Shown here in pieces: positions 16,090 through 24,818 of a stretch of 64,000 nt of DNA. The notes beneath the pieces were generated by a model that saw only the letters and a list, made by a program, of their open reading frames with translations, did no database searches and was not told the DNA's origin. A program made the translations under genes and the position numbers. Source of the DNA: Balneola sp. EhC07 (GTDB lineage: Bacteria > Bacteroidota > Rhodothermia > Balneolales > Balneolaceae); assembly GCF_001650905.1 (NCBI RefSeq), contig NZ_LXYG01000020.1, positions 248,001 through 312,000 of the forward strand, given 5' to 3'. How positions within the stretch are numbered: position 1 is the stretch's first letter; each line of letters begins with the position of its first letter.

Positions 16090-17475
16090 TTACTCTGTAA
16101 ATCCACCTTTCGTCATCTTGATGGGGTCCAGAGCGTTATCCAGTTCCTCATCAGACAGATCTGTCATTTCTTTTGCTACATCTTTCAAAGGTCTGCTTTC
16201 GGCAAACGCTTTTTTAGCGATCTTAGCTGCAAGGTCATAACCAATGATCGGGTTTAACGCCGTCACTAAGATCGGATTCCTTCCAACCATATCAGCAATA
16301 ACATCTTTGCGCACTTCCAGTCTTGAAACAGAACGGTCAGCCAGATTTCTTGCGGCATTTCCAAGTATTTCAACAGACTGAAGTAAATTATGCGCTACCA
16401 CAGGAAGCATAACATTCAGCTCAAAGTTCCCTGCTTGTCCTGCAACTGTAATAGTACTGTCGTTTCCGATAACCTGAGCACATACCATTGTCAAAGATTC
16501 TTCGATCACCGGATTTACTTTACCCGGCATTATGGAAGATCCCGGCTGAAGAGCCGCTAATTGAACTTCTCCTAATCCACCGTTTGGTCCTGAATTCATC
16601 CAACGCAGATCATTGCCGATCTTCATCAATCCAACAGCAATTGTTTTTAACTGTCCTGAAAGTTCTACCGGTGCGTCAACTGTCGCCTGAGCTTCAAAAT
16701 GGTTTTCAGCTTCTTTGAAATCGATTCCTGTAAGTTCTGAAACTTTTGCTGCAAAATTCTTACCGAAATCAGCATGTGTGTTAATTCCGGTTCCTACAGC
16801 AGTTCCGCCTTGTGGCAACTCCGTCATTCTGACGAGTGCTGATTTAACGCGATCTATTCCCAGATCGACCTGACGTGCATATCCACCAAATTCCTGTTCA
16901 ATAGTTACAGGCATAGCATCCATCAAGTGTGTTCGCCCTGTTTTTACTACATCAGCATATTCTTTTCCTTTGCTGATGAACGTATCACGCAGATGCTCAA
17001 GTGCAGGAATCAGATTATTTTTAACTGCAAGAACAGCGGATATTCTGATAGCAGTAGGAATCACATCATTAGAACTTTGACCAAAATTCACATGGTCGTT
17101 CGGATGAATTCCAAGGTCTTCACTCAACTCGTTTGCGCGGCGAGAGATCATCTCATTGGCATTCATATTTGATGATGTTCCGGAACCGGTCTGAAAAATA
17201 TCGATCACAAACTCTTTATCGTGTTTTCCGTCAATTACTTCCTGAGCTGCTTCAGAAATTGCATTTGCAATATCCTTATCTAAAAGATCCAATCCTGAAT
17301 TAGCAAGTGCTGCCGATTTCTTTACATATCCCAATGCCTGAATAAATTCACGGCTGAAACGAATACCGCTTATTGGAAAATTATCGTGTGCACGTTGGGT
17401 TTGGGCTCCGTAAAGCGCGTCTTTTGGCACTTTAACTTCTCCCATAGAATCTTTTTCAATTCTGAAATCGCTCAT
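16090..17475 (-). CDS. fumC: Class II fumarate hydratase
   Basis: 461 residues, the usual length of FumC. Converts fumarate and malate in the TCA cycle as an iron-independent homotetramer. Signature GSSIMPGKVNPV near residue 315 includes the mobile catalytic serine loop; TGRTHLMDAMPVT near 185 holds the catalytic His; GTGINTHADF and FQTGSGTSSNMNANE are also family-specific, the latter separating fumarase from aspartase and argininosuccinate lyase. It lies alone between the E1 gene and a repeat-bearing gap (17476-17780). Confidence 0.96.
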   Translation of the reverse strand: MSDFRIEKDSMGEVKVPKDALYGAQTQRAHDNFPISGIRFSREFIQALGYVKKSAALANSGLDLLDKDIANAISEAAQEVIDGKHDKEFVIDIFQTGSGTSSNMNANEMISRRANELSEDLGIHPNDHVNFGQSSNDVIPTAIRISAVLAVKNNLIPALEHLRDTFISKGKEYADVVKTGRTHLMDAMPVTIEQEFGGYARQVDLGIDRVKSALVRMTELPQGGTAVGTGINTHADFGKNFAAKVSELTGIDFKEAENHFEAQATVDAPVELSGQLKTIAVGLMKIGNDLRWMNSGPNGGLGEVQLAALQPGSSIMPGKVNPVIEESLTMVCAQVIGNDSTITVAGQAGNFELNVMLPVVAHNLLQSVEILGNAARNLADRSVSRLEVRKDVIADMVGRNPILVTALNPIIGYDLAAKIAKKAFAESRPLKDVAKEMTDLSDEELDNALDPIKMTKGGFTE

Positions 17476-17544
17476 AGTCTCATCTAGTTTTAAACGTTCT
17501 TATAAACTGAGTTCTATTAAAATATCGTATAACCTTACCGATTA

Positions 17545-17639
17545 GTCATTCCTGCGGAGGCAGGAATCTAAATCTTGGTTTGAAACTCATTAGAAATATA
17601 TCAAAGAATCCAGATTCCAGGCCTACGCCGTGGAATGAC
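17545..17639. repeat. GTCAT-class palindromic interspersed repeat
   Basis: Terminal arms GTCATTCC (17545-17552) and GGAATGAC (17632-17639) are perfect inverses; inside the left end is CCTGCGGAGGCAGG. It resembles intergenic REP-like elements and shares GTCAT/ATGAC ends with the elements at 34370 and around 53.4-53.9 kb. The rest of the gap 17476-17780 shows nothing further. Confidence 0.7.
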
Positions 17640-17780
17640 CTTGCATATACTCTAAAGATTTTTTTAAAGCAAAACTCAGATTTAAAGATAACACTTTTAT
17701 TAATGATGAGCAGGCAAAATCGGTTGAATTCTATTCCTTAGAATTTGGTTACATTTAGCAGAATTAAAACAATTACGCCT

Positions 17781-18353
17781 GTGAGTGCTATTTCTGAGAT
17801 CCGAATAAAGAACATGGTGTGCGACCGCTGTATAAAAGTGGTTCGGCAAAAACTGGAAGAACAAAACTTGCCTGTTCAGCATATTGAACTGGGTAAAGTT
17901 CTGTTTGATTGTCCGGTAGAAATCGATAATACAACGCTTGCAAAAGTATTGGAAGAAGAAGGTTTTGAGTTGATCGATGACGCCACTTCTCAACTTATTT
18001 CCAGAATTAAAATTTCCGTGATCAATCATATACATCATCACACAACCGGAGAATCATTCCATAATCTCACTGATTATCTGGAAAAAGAGATCGGTAAAAG
18101 TTATTCCAGTTTAAGTTCACTCTTCTCAAAAAATGAAGGCAGAACCATTGAGAAATATTCCATTCAACAACGTATAGAGCGAGTGAAGGAATTACTTATT
18201 TATGGTGAGAAAACAGTGAGTGAAATTGCTCATGAATTGGGATACAGCAGTACTCAATATTTGTCCAATCAGTTTAAAAGCGAAACAGGTCTCACTCCCA
18301 CCGAATTCAGGAAACTTATTTCCTCAAAGAGAAAGCCTTTGGATGAGGTTTGA
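17781..18353 (+). CDS. AraC-family regulator with an N-terminal HMA-like metal-binding domain
   Basis: 190 residues from the GTG at 17781, chosen because it aligns the N-terminus with the paralogue at 42276. Residues 5-70 look like a heavy-metal-associated ferredoxin fold with KNMVCDRC (C14, C17), analogous to GMTCxxC of CopZ/MerP. Residues 100-180 are an AraC/XylS double HTH (TVSEIAHELGYSSTQYLSNQFKSETGLTPTEFRKL). No cupin-like sensor domain is present. It lies directly upstream of copA, so it is inferred to sense copper and control the ATPase. The two paralogues both sit next to metal P-type ATPases. Domain reading is by eye; the HTH half is certain. Confidence 0.82.
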   Translation: MSAISEIRIKNMVCDRCIKVVRQKLEEQNLPVQHIELGKVLFDCPVEIDNTTLAKVLEEEGFELIDDATSQLISRIKISVINHIHHHTTGESFHNLTDYLEKEIGKSYSSLSSLFSKNEGRTIEKYSIQQRIERVKELLIYGEKTVSEIAHELGYSSTQYLSNQFKSETGLTPTEFRKLISSKRKPLDEV

Positions 18354-18475
18354 ATTATTAATATCTCCTGCCTTCACAAGCCGTGAACGGCGTTGTATGT
18401 TAAAAATCTCTTTTTATTCCTGAAAGCATTTACGATTGAAGCGAATTAATTCCCTGCTTTTTACTTTGATATAAA

Positions 18476-18544
18476 GGGTTAAAACCCATTCTTGCTTATG
18501 TACGAGATTATTCCTCGAGCATAAGCAAGAAAGGACTTCAGTCC
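18476..18544. repeat. Cluster of three palindromes (REP-like hairpin element)
   Basis: GGGTTAAAACCC (18476-18487), then TTCTTGCTTATG (18489-18500) perfectly inverse to CATAAGCAAGAA (18520-18531), then GGACTTCAGTCC (18533-18544). Three adjacent palindromes in a non-coding gap are typical of an interspersed REP-type repeat. A terminator role is unlikely as no T tract follows. Confidence 0.65.
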
Positions 18545-18586
18545 TGAGATAACAGATTACCCACCTATGAGCGAACAAATCAATGA

Positions 18587-18621
18587 AATCAGTGATCAAA
18601 TCAGCGCAATCAGTGATCAAA
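18587..18621. repeat. 14-bp direct repeats with 21-bp period upstream of copA
   Basis: AATCAGTGATCAAA occurs at 18587-18600 and 18608-18621, with related degenerate units (ATCAATGA, ATCAGCGC) around them. The two-helical-turn spacing about 90 bp upstream of copA would suit an AraC-type protein, but it could equally be a low-complexity interspersed repeat. Confidence 0.5.
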
Positions 18622-18702
18622 ATCCTACACATTAATTCATAAATTCTGTAAGTAGATTCTGATTGATTTGTCTCATATTAGCAACGAACAAATCACCAGA
18701 TC

Positions 18703-21207
18703 ATGAAACACACTTATCAAATTAACGGAATGAGTTGCAATGGTTGTAAAAGCCATGTAACCGAAGCACTTTCTAAAATTAAGAATGTTCAAAACGTCTC
18801 AGTATCACTTGAAGAAGGAACTGCAGAAATTCAGATGTCTGAACATGTAGAATTGGAAACACTTCAGGAAGCATTAAACGATCTTTCAGGAAATTATTCG
18901 GTCCAACTACCCGGCGATCATTCTCATCATGAGCATCCTAAGAAAGAAAAGAAAAAGAAGCAGAACGGAAACGGTGTGTTTTACTGCCCCATGCATTGCG
19001 AAGGTGACAAAACCTACGATGAACCCGGAGATTGTCCTGTTTGTGGTATGGATCTGGTTGAAGAGCAAAATATGAGTTCGGGCTCTTCTTCTGATATTTA
19101 TACTTGCCCTATGCATCCTGAAGTTGAACAAAAAGGTCCCGGTTCTTGTCCAAAATGTGGCATGGATCTGGTTCCAAAAGAAGCCGATGAATCAGCGGAA
19201 CAAAAAAAGTACAAAGAATTACTTAAGAAATTCTGGGTCGCAGTAGCTTTTACCCTTCCTATTTTTATCATTGCGATGTCAGAAATGATCTCTGAAAATC
19301 CATTGTATGAAATGATGGATGTACAGATCTGGAACTGGATTCAATTCGGGCTTTCTTTACCTGTAGTTTTCTATGCCACATGGATGTTCTTTGAGCGGGC
19401 TTGGCGCTCCATCAAAACATGGAATTTAAATATGTTTACACTGATCGGAATCGGTGCAGGAATCGCATGGCTGTTCAGTGTGTTTGCTTTGATATTTCCA
19501 GATTTCTTTCCGGAGCAGTTTAAGACCGATGCAGGAACTGTTCATCTGTATTTCGAATCCGCTACTGTAATCTTAACGCTGGTTTTACTTGGACAAGTAT
19601 TAGAAGCTCGGGCTCATTCTCAAACTAATAATGCCGTAAAAGAGTTGATGAAACTCGCTCCAAACACGGCTATCAGGGTCAAAGATGGGAAAGAAGAAGA
19701 GATTCATATTGATGAAATTGAAGTTGGTGATCATCTGAAAGTAAAACCGGGAGAAAAAATTCCGGTGGATGGGAGCATCATTGAAGGACAAACTTCTATC
19801 GATGAATCTATGATCACCGGCGAGCCTGTTCCTGTAGAAAAATCGACAGACGATTCAGTGAGTTCAGGTACCATTAACGGAAACAGCTCTTTCATCATGA
19901 AAGCAGAGAAAGTAGGTGACGAAACACTCCTTTCTCAGATCGTGGATATGGTAAATAAAGCCAGCCGAAGTAAAGCGCCGATCCAAAATCTTGCGGATAA
20001 GATCTCAGGATACTTTGTACCTGCTGTCGTTTTAATAGCCATAATCACGTATGGAGTTTGGGCATTATTCGGTCCTGAACCTGCACATGTGTACGCCCTG
20101 ATCAATGCTATTGCTGTGCTGATCATTGCTTGTCCGTGCGCCCTTGGATTGGCTACACCGATGTCTGTAATGGTTGGTGTTGGAAAAGGCGCTCAAAACG
20201 GAGTGCTCATCAAAAATGCAGAGGCGCTTGAGCGAATGAACGAAATGGACGTGCTTATTATCGACAAAACCGGAACCATCACTGAAGGTAAACCATCCGT
20301 GGAGAAAATGGTTTCTGTGGATGATGATTATTCCGAGGAGCAGATCATCCAATTTGTAAGCTCATTAAACAACGAAAGTGAACATCCGCTAGCTGAAGCC
20401 ACCGTTAAATACGGAAAGTCTAAAGAGATCGAGTTTCTAAAAGTATCTGATTTCGAATCCATAACCGGACAAGGAGTAGAGGGAACCATCGATGGAAAAA
20501 CCATCAAACTCGGTAACAGAAAAATGTTCAGTGATTCTGATACATCGGAACAAGACAAAATTGAGAAATCCCTCAGCGAGATCAGTGATCCCAAGACAAT
20601 TTCCTGGTTAGCTGTAGATGGATCAATAGTTGGATATGTAGTTATCGCTGATGCAATCAAGAAAAGCAGCAAAAAAGCCATTCAAGCTCTTCAGGAAAAA
20701 GGAATAGAAGTAATAATGCTTACGGGTGACAATCCGCAAACAGCAAAAGCCGTAGCTGAGGAAATGAACTTATCTTCATATAAAGCGGAATGCCTGCCTC
20801 AGGATAAACTGGAAGAGATCGAGCGCCTTCAGGAAGAAGGAAAGAAAGTAGCCATGGCGGGCGACGGAACCAATGATGCTCCGGCTTTAGCTCAGTCTGA
20901 TATAGGAATTGCAATGGGAACCGGAACAGATGTGGCTATGGAAAGTGCTATGATCACATTAGTAAAAGGAGATCTGAACGGTATTGTTAAAGCCAAAAAT
21001 CTGAGCACGGAAGTTGTCAAAAACATCAAACAAAACCTGTTCTTTGCGATGATCTATAATTCAGTAGGCGTGCCAATCGCTGCCGGTGTTTTATTCCCGG
21101 TTTTCGGAATTTTACTGTCACCTATGATCGCGGCATTGGCAATGAGTTTCAGTTCTGTTTCCGTGATTGGAAATGCTTTGAGATTAAGAAGTGTAAAAAT
21201 CACTTGA
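18703..21207 (+). CDS. copA: Copper-type heavy-metal P1B ATPase with HMA and two heavy-metal-binding motifs
   Basis: 834-residue inner-membrane exporter. N-terminal HMA domain with GMSCNGC (C12, C15), then two zinc-ribbon-like heavy-metal-binding segments ([17 protein letters not shown] about 91-117; [17 protein letters not shown] about 131-157), eight TM helices, ion-binding CPC (about 475), phosphorylation DKTGT (about 520), SEHPLAEA and [10 protein letters not shown] (about 719). CPC plus an MxxSS in the last helix (MSFSSVSV) marks the Cu(I)/Ag(I) class. Upstream is the HMA-AraC regulator; its stop codon lies inside the -35 box of the next promoter. Confidence 0.95.
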   Translation: MKHTYQINGMSCNGCKSHVTEALSKIKNVQNVSVSLEEGTAEIQMSEHVELETLQEALNDLSGNYSVQLPGDHSHHEHPKKEKKKKQNGNGVFYCPMHCEGDKTYDEPGDCPVCGMDLVEEQNMSSGSSSDIYTCPMHPEVEQKGPGSCPKCGMDLVPKEADESAEQKKYKELLKKFWVAVAFTLPIFIIAMSEMISENPLYEMMDVQIWNWIQFGLSLPVVFYATWMFFERAWRSIKTWNLNMFTLIGIGAGIAWLFSVFALIFPDFFPEQFKTDAGTVHLYFESATVILTLVLLGQVLEARAHSQTNNAVKELMKLAPNTAIRVKDGKEEEIHIDEIEVGDHLKVKPGEKIPVDGSIIEGQTSIDESMITGEPVPVEKSTDDSVSSGTINGNSSFIMKAEKVGDETLLSQIVDMVNKASRSKAPIQNLADKISGYFVPAVVLIAIITYGVWALFGPEPAHVYALINAIAVLIIACPCALGLATPMSVMVGVGKGAQNGVLIKNAEALERMNEMDVLIIDKTGTITEGKPSVEKMVSVDDDYSEEQIIQFVSSLNNESEHPLAEATVKYGKSKEIEFLKVSDFESITGQGVEGTIDGKTIKLGNRKMFSDSDTSEQDKIEKSLSEISDPKTISWLAVDGSIVGYVVIADAIKKSSKKAIQALQEKGIEVIMLTGDNPQTAKAVAEEMNLSSYKAECLPQDKLEEIERLQEEGKKVAMAGDGTNDAPALAQSDIGIAMGTGTDVAMESAMITLVKGDLNGIVKAKNLSTEVVKNIKQNLFFAMIYNSVGVPIAAGVLFPVFGILLSPMIAALAMSFSSVSVIGNALRLRSVKIT

Positions 21208-21234
21208 CTCCGTACTAAGGTACAGGGCTTATAT
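21204..21234 (+). promoter_or_regulatory. MerR-type operator-promoter with 19-bp spacer
   Basis: -35 TTGACT (21204-21209) and -10 TTATAT (21229-21234) are separated by 19 bp, the overlong spacing activated by MerR-family DNA distortion. The spacer holds the dyad CCGTAC..GTACaGG; TTGACTCCGTAC is the same start as the Tn501/Tn21 mer promoter. The -35 overlaps the copA stop codon. It should drive the Cys-rich small gene at 21275 and probably merR. Confidence 0.88.
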
Positions 21235-21274
21235 TACCTCCGGAATAGAAATACGAATAAACCGGAGAACAATT

Positions 21275-21421
21275 ATGCCGTTTAAGAATGGAGAAGTTTA
21301 TCAATGTCCCGACTCAGGTTGTGGATGCGAAGTAACCGTAACTAAAAGTGCACCGCCAAGTTGTGGTGGAACTCAAAATCCAACCTGCTGTTGCGGAAAA
21401 ACAATGATCAAGATAGATTAA
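21275..21421 (+). CDS. Small Cys-rich (metallothionein-like) protein
   Basis: A 48-residue protein with a good ribosome-binding site (GGAGA, 8 nt before ATG). Seven cysteines: C11, C16, C18, C30, C38, C39, C40 (YQCPDSGCGCEV, SCGG, TCCCGK). It has no signal or TM segment, so a cytoplasmic metal-binding role is likely, such as Hg(II) or Cu buffering. It is the first gene after the MerR-type promoter at 21204-21234 and 45 bp before merR. It resembles short bacterial Cys-rich metallothionein-like proteins; no functional claim beyond metal binding is warranted. Confidence 0.82.
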   Translation: MPFKNGEVYQCPDSGCGCEVTVTKSAPPSCGGTQNPTCCCGKTMIKID

Positions 21422-21466
21422 ATTATATAGGTGGGATTAATTTCCCGTCTTTTGTTTTATTACACT

Positions 21467-21907
21467 ATGGATACAAAAGAAAAGATCACATACAAAGTCG
21501 GAGAAGTAGCTCGCAAAGCCGGGGTGAATAAAGAAACACTTCGTTACTACGAAAAACGAAAACTCATCACTAAACCGGATCGCCGTAGATCAGGGTACCG
21601 CATATTTACTCAACACCATATTGATCAAGTCAAATTTATAAAAAGAGCTCAGGAACTTGGATTTACTCTCAGTGAGGTCAAAGAATTACTGGAGCTCAGA
21701 ACTGATGAAAATACTACCTGCTCGGAAGTTAAAACCGAAGCTGAAGAAAAGTATAAAGATGTTGTTGAGAAAATCGAAGATTTGCAAAGAATTAAAACTA
21801 CTCTCGTTGAATTGATTGATTCCTGTTCCGGTAGCGGTCCTAAAGGAGATTGTCCAATTCTGGAAGCATTAGAAGGCGAGAACGAAATGGGAGAAAACTT
21901 ACGATAA
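21467..21907 (+). CDS. merR: Mercury(II)-responsive MerR regulator
   Basis: 146 residues from the ATG at 21467. N-terminal MerR HTH (YKVGEVARKAGVNKETLRYYEKRKLI), dimerisation coiled coil (about 88-118) and three cysteines C85, C120, C129. Their spacing (35 and 9) equals that of the Hg-binding C82, C117, C126 of Tn501 MerR, which separates it from CueR and CadR/PbrR. It is encoded in the same direction downstream of the canonical mer-type promoter at 21204, implying autoregulation as well as control of the Cys-rich gene. The merTP operon has its own ArsR-type operator. Confidence 0.92.
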   Translation: MDTKEKITYKVGEVARKAGVNKETLRYYEKRKLITKPDRRRSGYRIFTQHHIDQVKFIKRAQELGFTLSEVKELLELRTDENTTCSEVKTEAEEKYKDVVEKIEDLQRIKTTLVELIDSCSGSGPKGDCPILEALEGENEMGENLR

Positions 21908-21924
21908 CAAGATCAAGTTGTAAG

Positions 21925-21950
21925 CAATATTTAAGTATTTGCTTAAATAA
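21925..21950. promoter_or_regulatory. ArsR/SmtB-type 12-2-12 operator
   Basis: AATATTTAAGTA-TT-TGCTTAAATAAT is an imperfect 12-2-12 inverted repeat (10 of 12 positions symmetric) containing the perfect arms TATTTAAG and CTTAAATA, 39 bp upstream of the ArsR start. A second palindrome, ATAATAAATTTATTAT, follows at 21946-21961. Arrangement matches ArsR/SmtB autoregulatory operators. Confidence 0.75.
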
Positions 21951-21988
21951 TAAATTTATTATACTATTGAATAAACTAATCCCATATT

Positions 21989-22369
21989 ATGAGTAAACAA
22001 GATTGTATAAGAGAGGTAGCTGACCTCAATCAAATAAACCGATGTATAAATTCCTTAGAACAGGTAGATACATCTATTTATAAATTAACTGATATTCTAA
22101 AATTAGCAGCGAATGACGTTAGGCTTAAAATTCTTTTTCTGTTAAATACTGAGGAAAAATTATGCCCTTGTGATCTCGGGGATATCCTGAATATGAGTAT
22201 ACCTGCTATATCTCAACATCTTAGAAAATTAAAAGATGGTGGTTTAGTCAATACAACCCGAGATGGGCAGGTTATTTTTTATTCTCTCAATCCTGTCTTT
22301 AAGAAAATTCTGTCTCCAATTTTCGGACACATAAATAACAACCAACTATTAAAGGTTTTAGCAGCATGA
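21989..22369 (+). CDS. ArsR/SmtB family metalloregulator (CadC-like cysteine set)
   Basis: 126 residues; winged HTH with the alpha-3 metal motif KLCPCDLGDIL (C59, C61) and recognition helix MSIPAISQHLRKLKDGGLV. N-terminal C6 and C19 could complete a thiolate site like that of CadC (C7, C11, C58, C60), suiting Hg, Cd or Pb. It is the first gene of the merTP-GDCCVxC-merF-merA-like operon and overlaps merTP by 4 bp (ATGA). The operator at 21925-21950 implies repression released by metal. Confidence 0.9.
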   Translation: MSKQDCIREVADLNQINRCINSLEQVDTSIYKLTDILKLAANDVRLKILFLLNTEEKLCPCDLGDILNMSIPAISQHLRKLKDGGLVNTTRDGQVIFYSLNPVFKKILSPIFGHINNNQLLKVLAA

Positions 22370-22980
22370 GTAAGCAAAAAGATAATCAAACAGAGACCAA
22401 GTGGATCGGAGCGGGAATCTTTGCCGCATTTTTAGCTTCTCTATGCTGCATCACTCCTGTTGTAGCTTTAGTAGCCGGTGTAAGCGGAGCAGCAGCCACT
22501 TTTTCCTGGATCGAACCATTCAGACCTTATATAATCGGGCTTACCGTATTATTGCTTGGTTATGCATGGTATCGAAAATTAAAACCCAATTGGGATCCGG
22601 ATTGTGCTTGCGAAGAAAATCCATCTTTTCTGAATTCTAAAAGCTTTTTAGGAATAGTAACTGTAGTTGCCGCATTGTTAATAAGCTTCCCTTACTATTC
22701 GACTATTTTTACTTCGAAACCGGATCAGAAAGTTATCTACGTGCAGAAAGATCAGGTTGAAACTGTTTCATTCAATATTGAAGGTATGACCTGTGCGGGG
22801 TGTGAATCTGCAGTCTTAAGTGCTGTTCATGGAGTTAAAGGTGTACTCGAAGCTTCTGCTTCTTATGAAAATCAAAATGCTGTTGTCAAATTTGATAAAG
22901 AGAAAACAACAGTCCCAACTATTATTGAAGCTATAAACAAAACAGGTTTTATAGCTTCAGAAAGTGCCAAAATCAATTAA
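22366..22980 (+). CDS. merT: MerT-MerP fusion mercuric transporter (MerTP)
   Basis: 204 residues. MerT part: TM1 with the vicinal pair C27-C28 (ASLCCITP), cytoplasmic loop pair C80/C82 (DPDCACEENP), three TM helices to about residue 118. C-terminal MerP/HMA domain (about 133-200) with GMTCAGC (C143, C146). It carries Hg(II) across the inner membrane by Cys-to-Cys transfer, with the periplasmic HMA as collector. Overlaps the arsR stop (ATGA). Fusion of MerP onto MerT is known as MerTP in Bacteroidota-type operons. Confidence 0.92.
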   Translation: MSKQKDNQTETKWIGAGIFAAFLASLCCITPVVALVAGVSGAAATFSWIEPFRPYIIGLTVLLLGYAWYRKLKPNWDPDCACEENPSFLNSKSFLGIVTVVAALLISFPYYSTIFTSKPDQKVIYVQKDQVETVSFNIEGMTCAGCESAVLSAVHGVKGVLEASASYENQNAVVKFDKEKTTVPTIIEAINKTGFIASESAKIN

Positions 22981-22986
22981 GTTTAT

Positions 22987-23196
22987 ATGACAACCACCAT
23001 TGCTGAATCAACCATAACTTGCCCTAAGTGTGGGAATGAATCCCAAGAAACCATGCCAACAGATTCCTGCCAGTTCTTTTGGGAATGCCCTGAATGTAAA
23101 GAGGTTCTGAAACCTAAACAGGGTGACTGCTGTGTATTTTGTTCTTATGGAGATGTTCCCTGTCCTCCGATACAGCAAGATAAAAGCTGTTGTTAG
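22987..23196 (+). CDS. GDCCVxC-motif metal-binding protein
   Basis: 69 residues with eleven cysteines: CPKC (C12, C15), C28, CPEC (C34, C37), the diagnostic GDCCVFC (C48, C49, C52), C59 and the C-terminal pair C68-C69. No signal peptide. The family sits in mercury and other metal operons, and some members carry selenocysteine; its biochemical role is not established. It lies 6 bp after merTP and 2 bp before merF. A relic of a second copy is at 24819-24878. Confidence 0.85.
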   Translation: MTTTIAESTITCPKCGNESQETMPTDSCQFFWECPECKEVLKPKQGDCCVFCSYGDVPCPPIQQDKSCC

Positions 23197-23198
23197 TT

Positions 23199-23438
23199 AT
23201 GAATTATAAAGACATTAAAAAAGATAAAACTACACTCATCGGACTTTGGGGAGCACTAATAGCCGCTTTATGTTGCTTTACTCCTTTATTGGTATGGGCA
23301 TTCGCTTTTTTTGGGTTAGCTGCTTTAACAACTTATTTGGACTATGTTTTGATTCCGATTTTACTCCTTTGCATTGGAATTTTCCTGTTTGGTCTAAGAA
23401 GAATTAAAAATCAAAATCTTGATACGGAAGACACATGA
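23199..23438 (+). CDS. merF: MerF-like mercury transport protein
   Basis: 79 residues from the ATG at 23199, two TM helices (about 12-35 and 45-66). The first contains the vicinal pair C25-C26 (IAALCCFTPLLVW), the Hg(II)-carrying signature of MerF and MerT. A second pair seen in classical MerF is replaced by a single Cys (LLLCIG) in TM2. The gene overlaps the next ORF by 4 bp (ATGA). Its presence beside MerTP gives the operon two different mercury importers. Confidence 0.8.
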   Translation: MNYKDIKKDKTTLIGLWGALIAALCCFTPLLVWAFAFFGLAALTTYLDYVLIPILLLCIGIFLFGLRRIKNQNLDTEDT

Positions 23439-24775
23439 AATTTGATCTAATTGTTATAGGTTCCGGGATGTCAGGAATGACAATCGCTAATAAATGTGCT
23501 GCAAAAGGTTTAAACACTGCCGTCACAGATTCAAGGCCATATGGCGGAACCTGTGCATTAAGAGGTTGTGACCCTAAAAAGATTTTGATTGGGGCTGCTG
23601 AAATCATCGATCGAGCCAACAAAATGTCAAACATTGGTATTTCCGGAAAAGTGGAAATTAATTGGAATGAATTAATGGCATATAAAAACGATTTCGTTTC
23701 CAACATGCCACCAAGAGTTGAGAAAGGGTATCAAAAAAATGATGTCACTATGTTTCATGGTGCTGCAAGCTTTGAATCTCCCAACTCCATCAAAATTGGT
23801 GATGATATTTTAGAAAGCGATAAAATTGTTATTAGTACCGGAGCAAAAGCACGGACATTAAACATACCGGGTAACGATCTTTGTATAGATAGTTCTGATT
23901 TTCTTAATTTAGATAGCCTACCAAATCATGTTACTTTTATTGGTGGCGGTTATATTTCATTCGAATTTGCACATCTTGTGGCAAGAGCCGGTAGCAAAGC
24001 AACCATCCTGCACAAAGGTGAAAGACCTTTAGAAAATTTTGATGAGGACATGGTAGATCATCTGGTAAAAGCCACAGAAGGACTCAATATTGACCTTAAG
24101 CTAAAATCTGAAGTAGTAGCCATTGAAAAAACGAATAACCATTTAATCGTTACAACGAAATCAGAGAATTCAACCCAAACGATTCAAACTGATATAGTAG
24201 TAAATGCTGCCGGAAGAGTTCCAGAATTAGATGGTCTTAATCTTGAAAAAGCGAATGTTGAGTACGGTAAAAAAGGAATTATAGTAAATGAGTTTCTACA
24301 GAGTAAAAGTAACTCATCTGTTTATGCTGCAGGGGATTGTGCAGCAACTCAAGGATTGAATCTTACGCCCGTTGCGGTAATGGAAGGACATGCTGTTGCA
24401 TCAAATATTATACGAGGTAATTCAAAAAAACCTGACTATACTGAAATGCCCTCCTCTTTATTTACATTACCTCCACTATCGGCAGTTGGTTTTACAGAAA
24501 AGGAACTACAGGATAAAGAGATATCTTATCATGTAAATTCCGGTTCTGCAAAAGACTGGTATAACGCTAAGAGAATCAATGAATCAACTTATGCATATAA
24601 AGTGTTACTAAATGACGAAGGCTACATTTTAGGAGCTCATTTAATTGGCCCCCATTCAGAGGAAACCATTAACCTTTTTGCACTTGCGATAAAAAATAAG
24701 ATAAAAGCCAATTCGCTTAAAAGTTTTGTTTATTCGTACCCTTCTATGGCATCAGATGTTGGCTCAATGGTTTGA
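23435..24775 (+). CDS. MerA-like FAD-dependent disulfide oxidoreductase without the C-terminal Cys pair
   Basis: 446-residue flavoenzyme of the glutathione reductase/MerA class: FAD motif IGSGMSGMTIA (8-18), redox disulfide GGTCALRGCDPKK (C40, C45), NAD(P) motif GGGYISFEFA (about 171), second FAD motif VYAAGDCAA (about 292) and a dimerisation domain. Cytoplasmic, last gene of the mercury operon. It lacks both the N-terminal HMA domain and the C-terminal vicinal cysteines that deliver Hg(II) in MerA (here the end is YSYPSMASDVGSMV). It could be a reductase for another thiol or a divergent mercuric reductase; the operon context supports the latter but the residues do not. Confidence 0.85.
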   Translation: MKFDLIVIGSGMSGMTIANKCAAKGLNTAVTDSRPYGGTCALRGCDPKKILIGAAEIIDRANKMSNIGISGKVEINWNELMAYKNDFVSNMPPRVEKGYQKNDVTMFHGAASFESPNSIKIGDDILESDKIVISTGAKARTLNIPGNDLCIDSSDFLNLDSLPNHVTFIGGGYISFEFAHLVARAGSKATILHKGERPLENFDEDMVDHLVKATEGLNIDLKLKSEVVAIEKTNNHLIVTTKSENSTQTIQTDIVVNAAGRVPELDGLNLEKANVEYGKKGIIVNEFLQSKSNSSVYAAGDCAATQGLNLTPVAVMEGHAVASNIIRGNSKKPDYTEMPSSLFTLPPLSAVGFTEKELQDKEISYHVNSGSAKDWYNAKRINESTYAYKVLLNDEGYILGAHLIGPHSEETINLFALAIKNKIKANSLKSFVYSYPSMASDVGSMV

Positions 24776-24818
24776 TAACCTAAATCTTATTCACCAACCT
24801 TAGATAACGAGATTTTAT

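Noticed and set aside
18361-18700. CRISPR-like repeats upstream of copA
   Set aside because: Only two direct repeats and three different palindromes; no regular spacer-repeat array.
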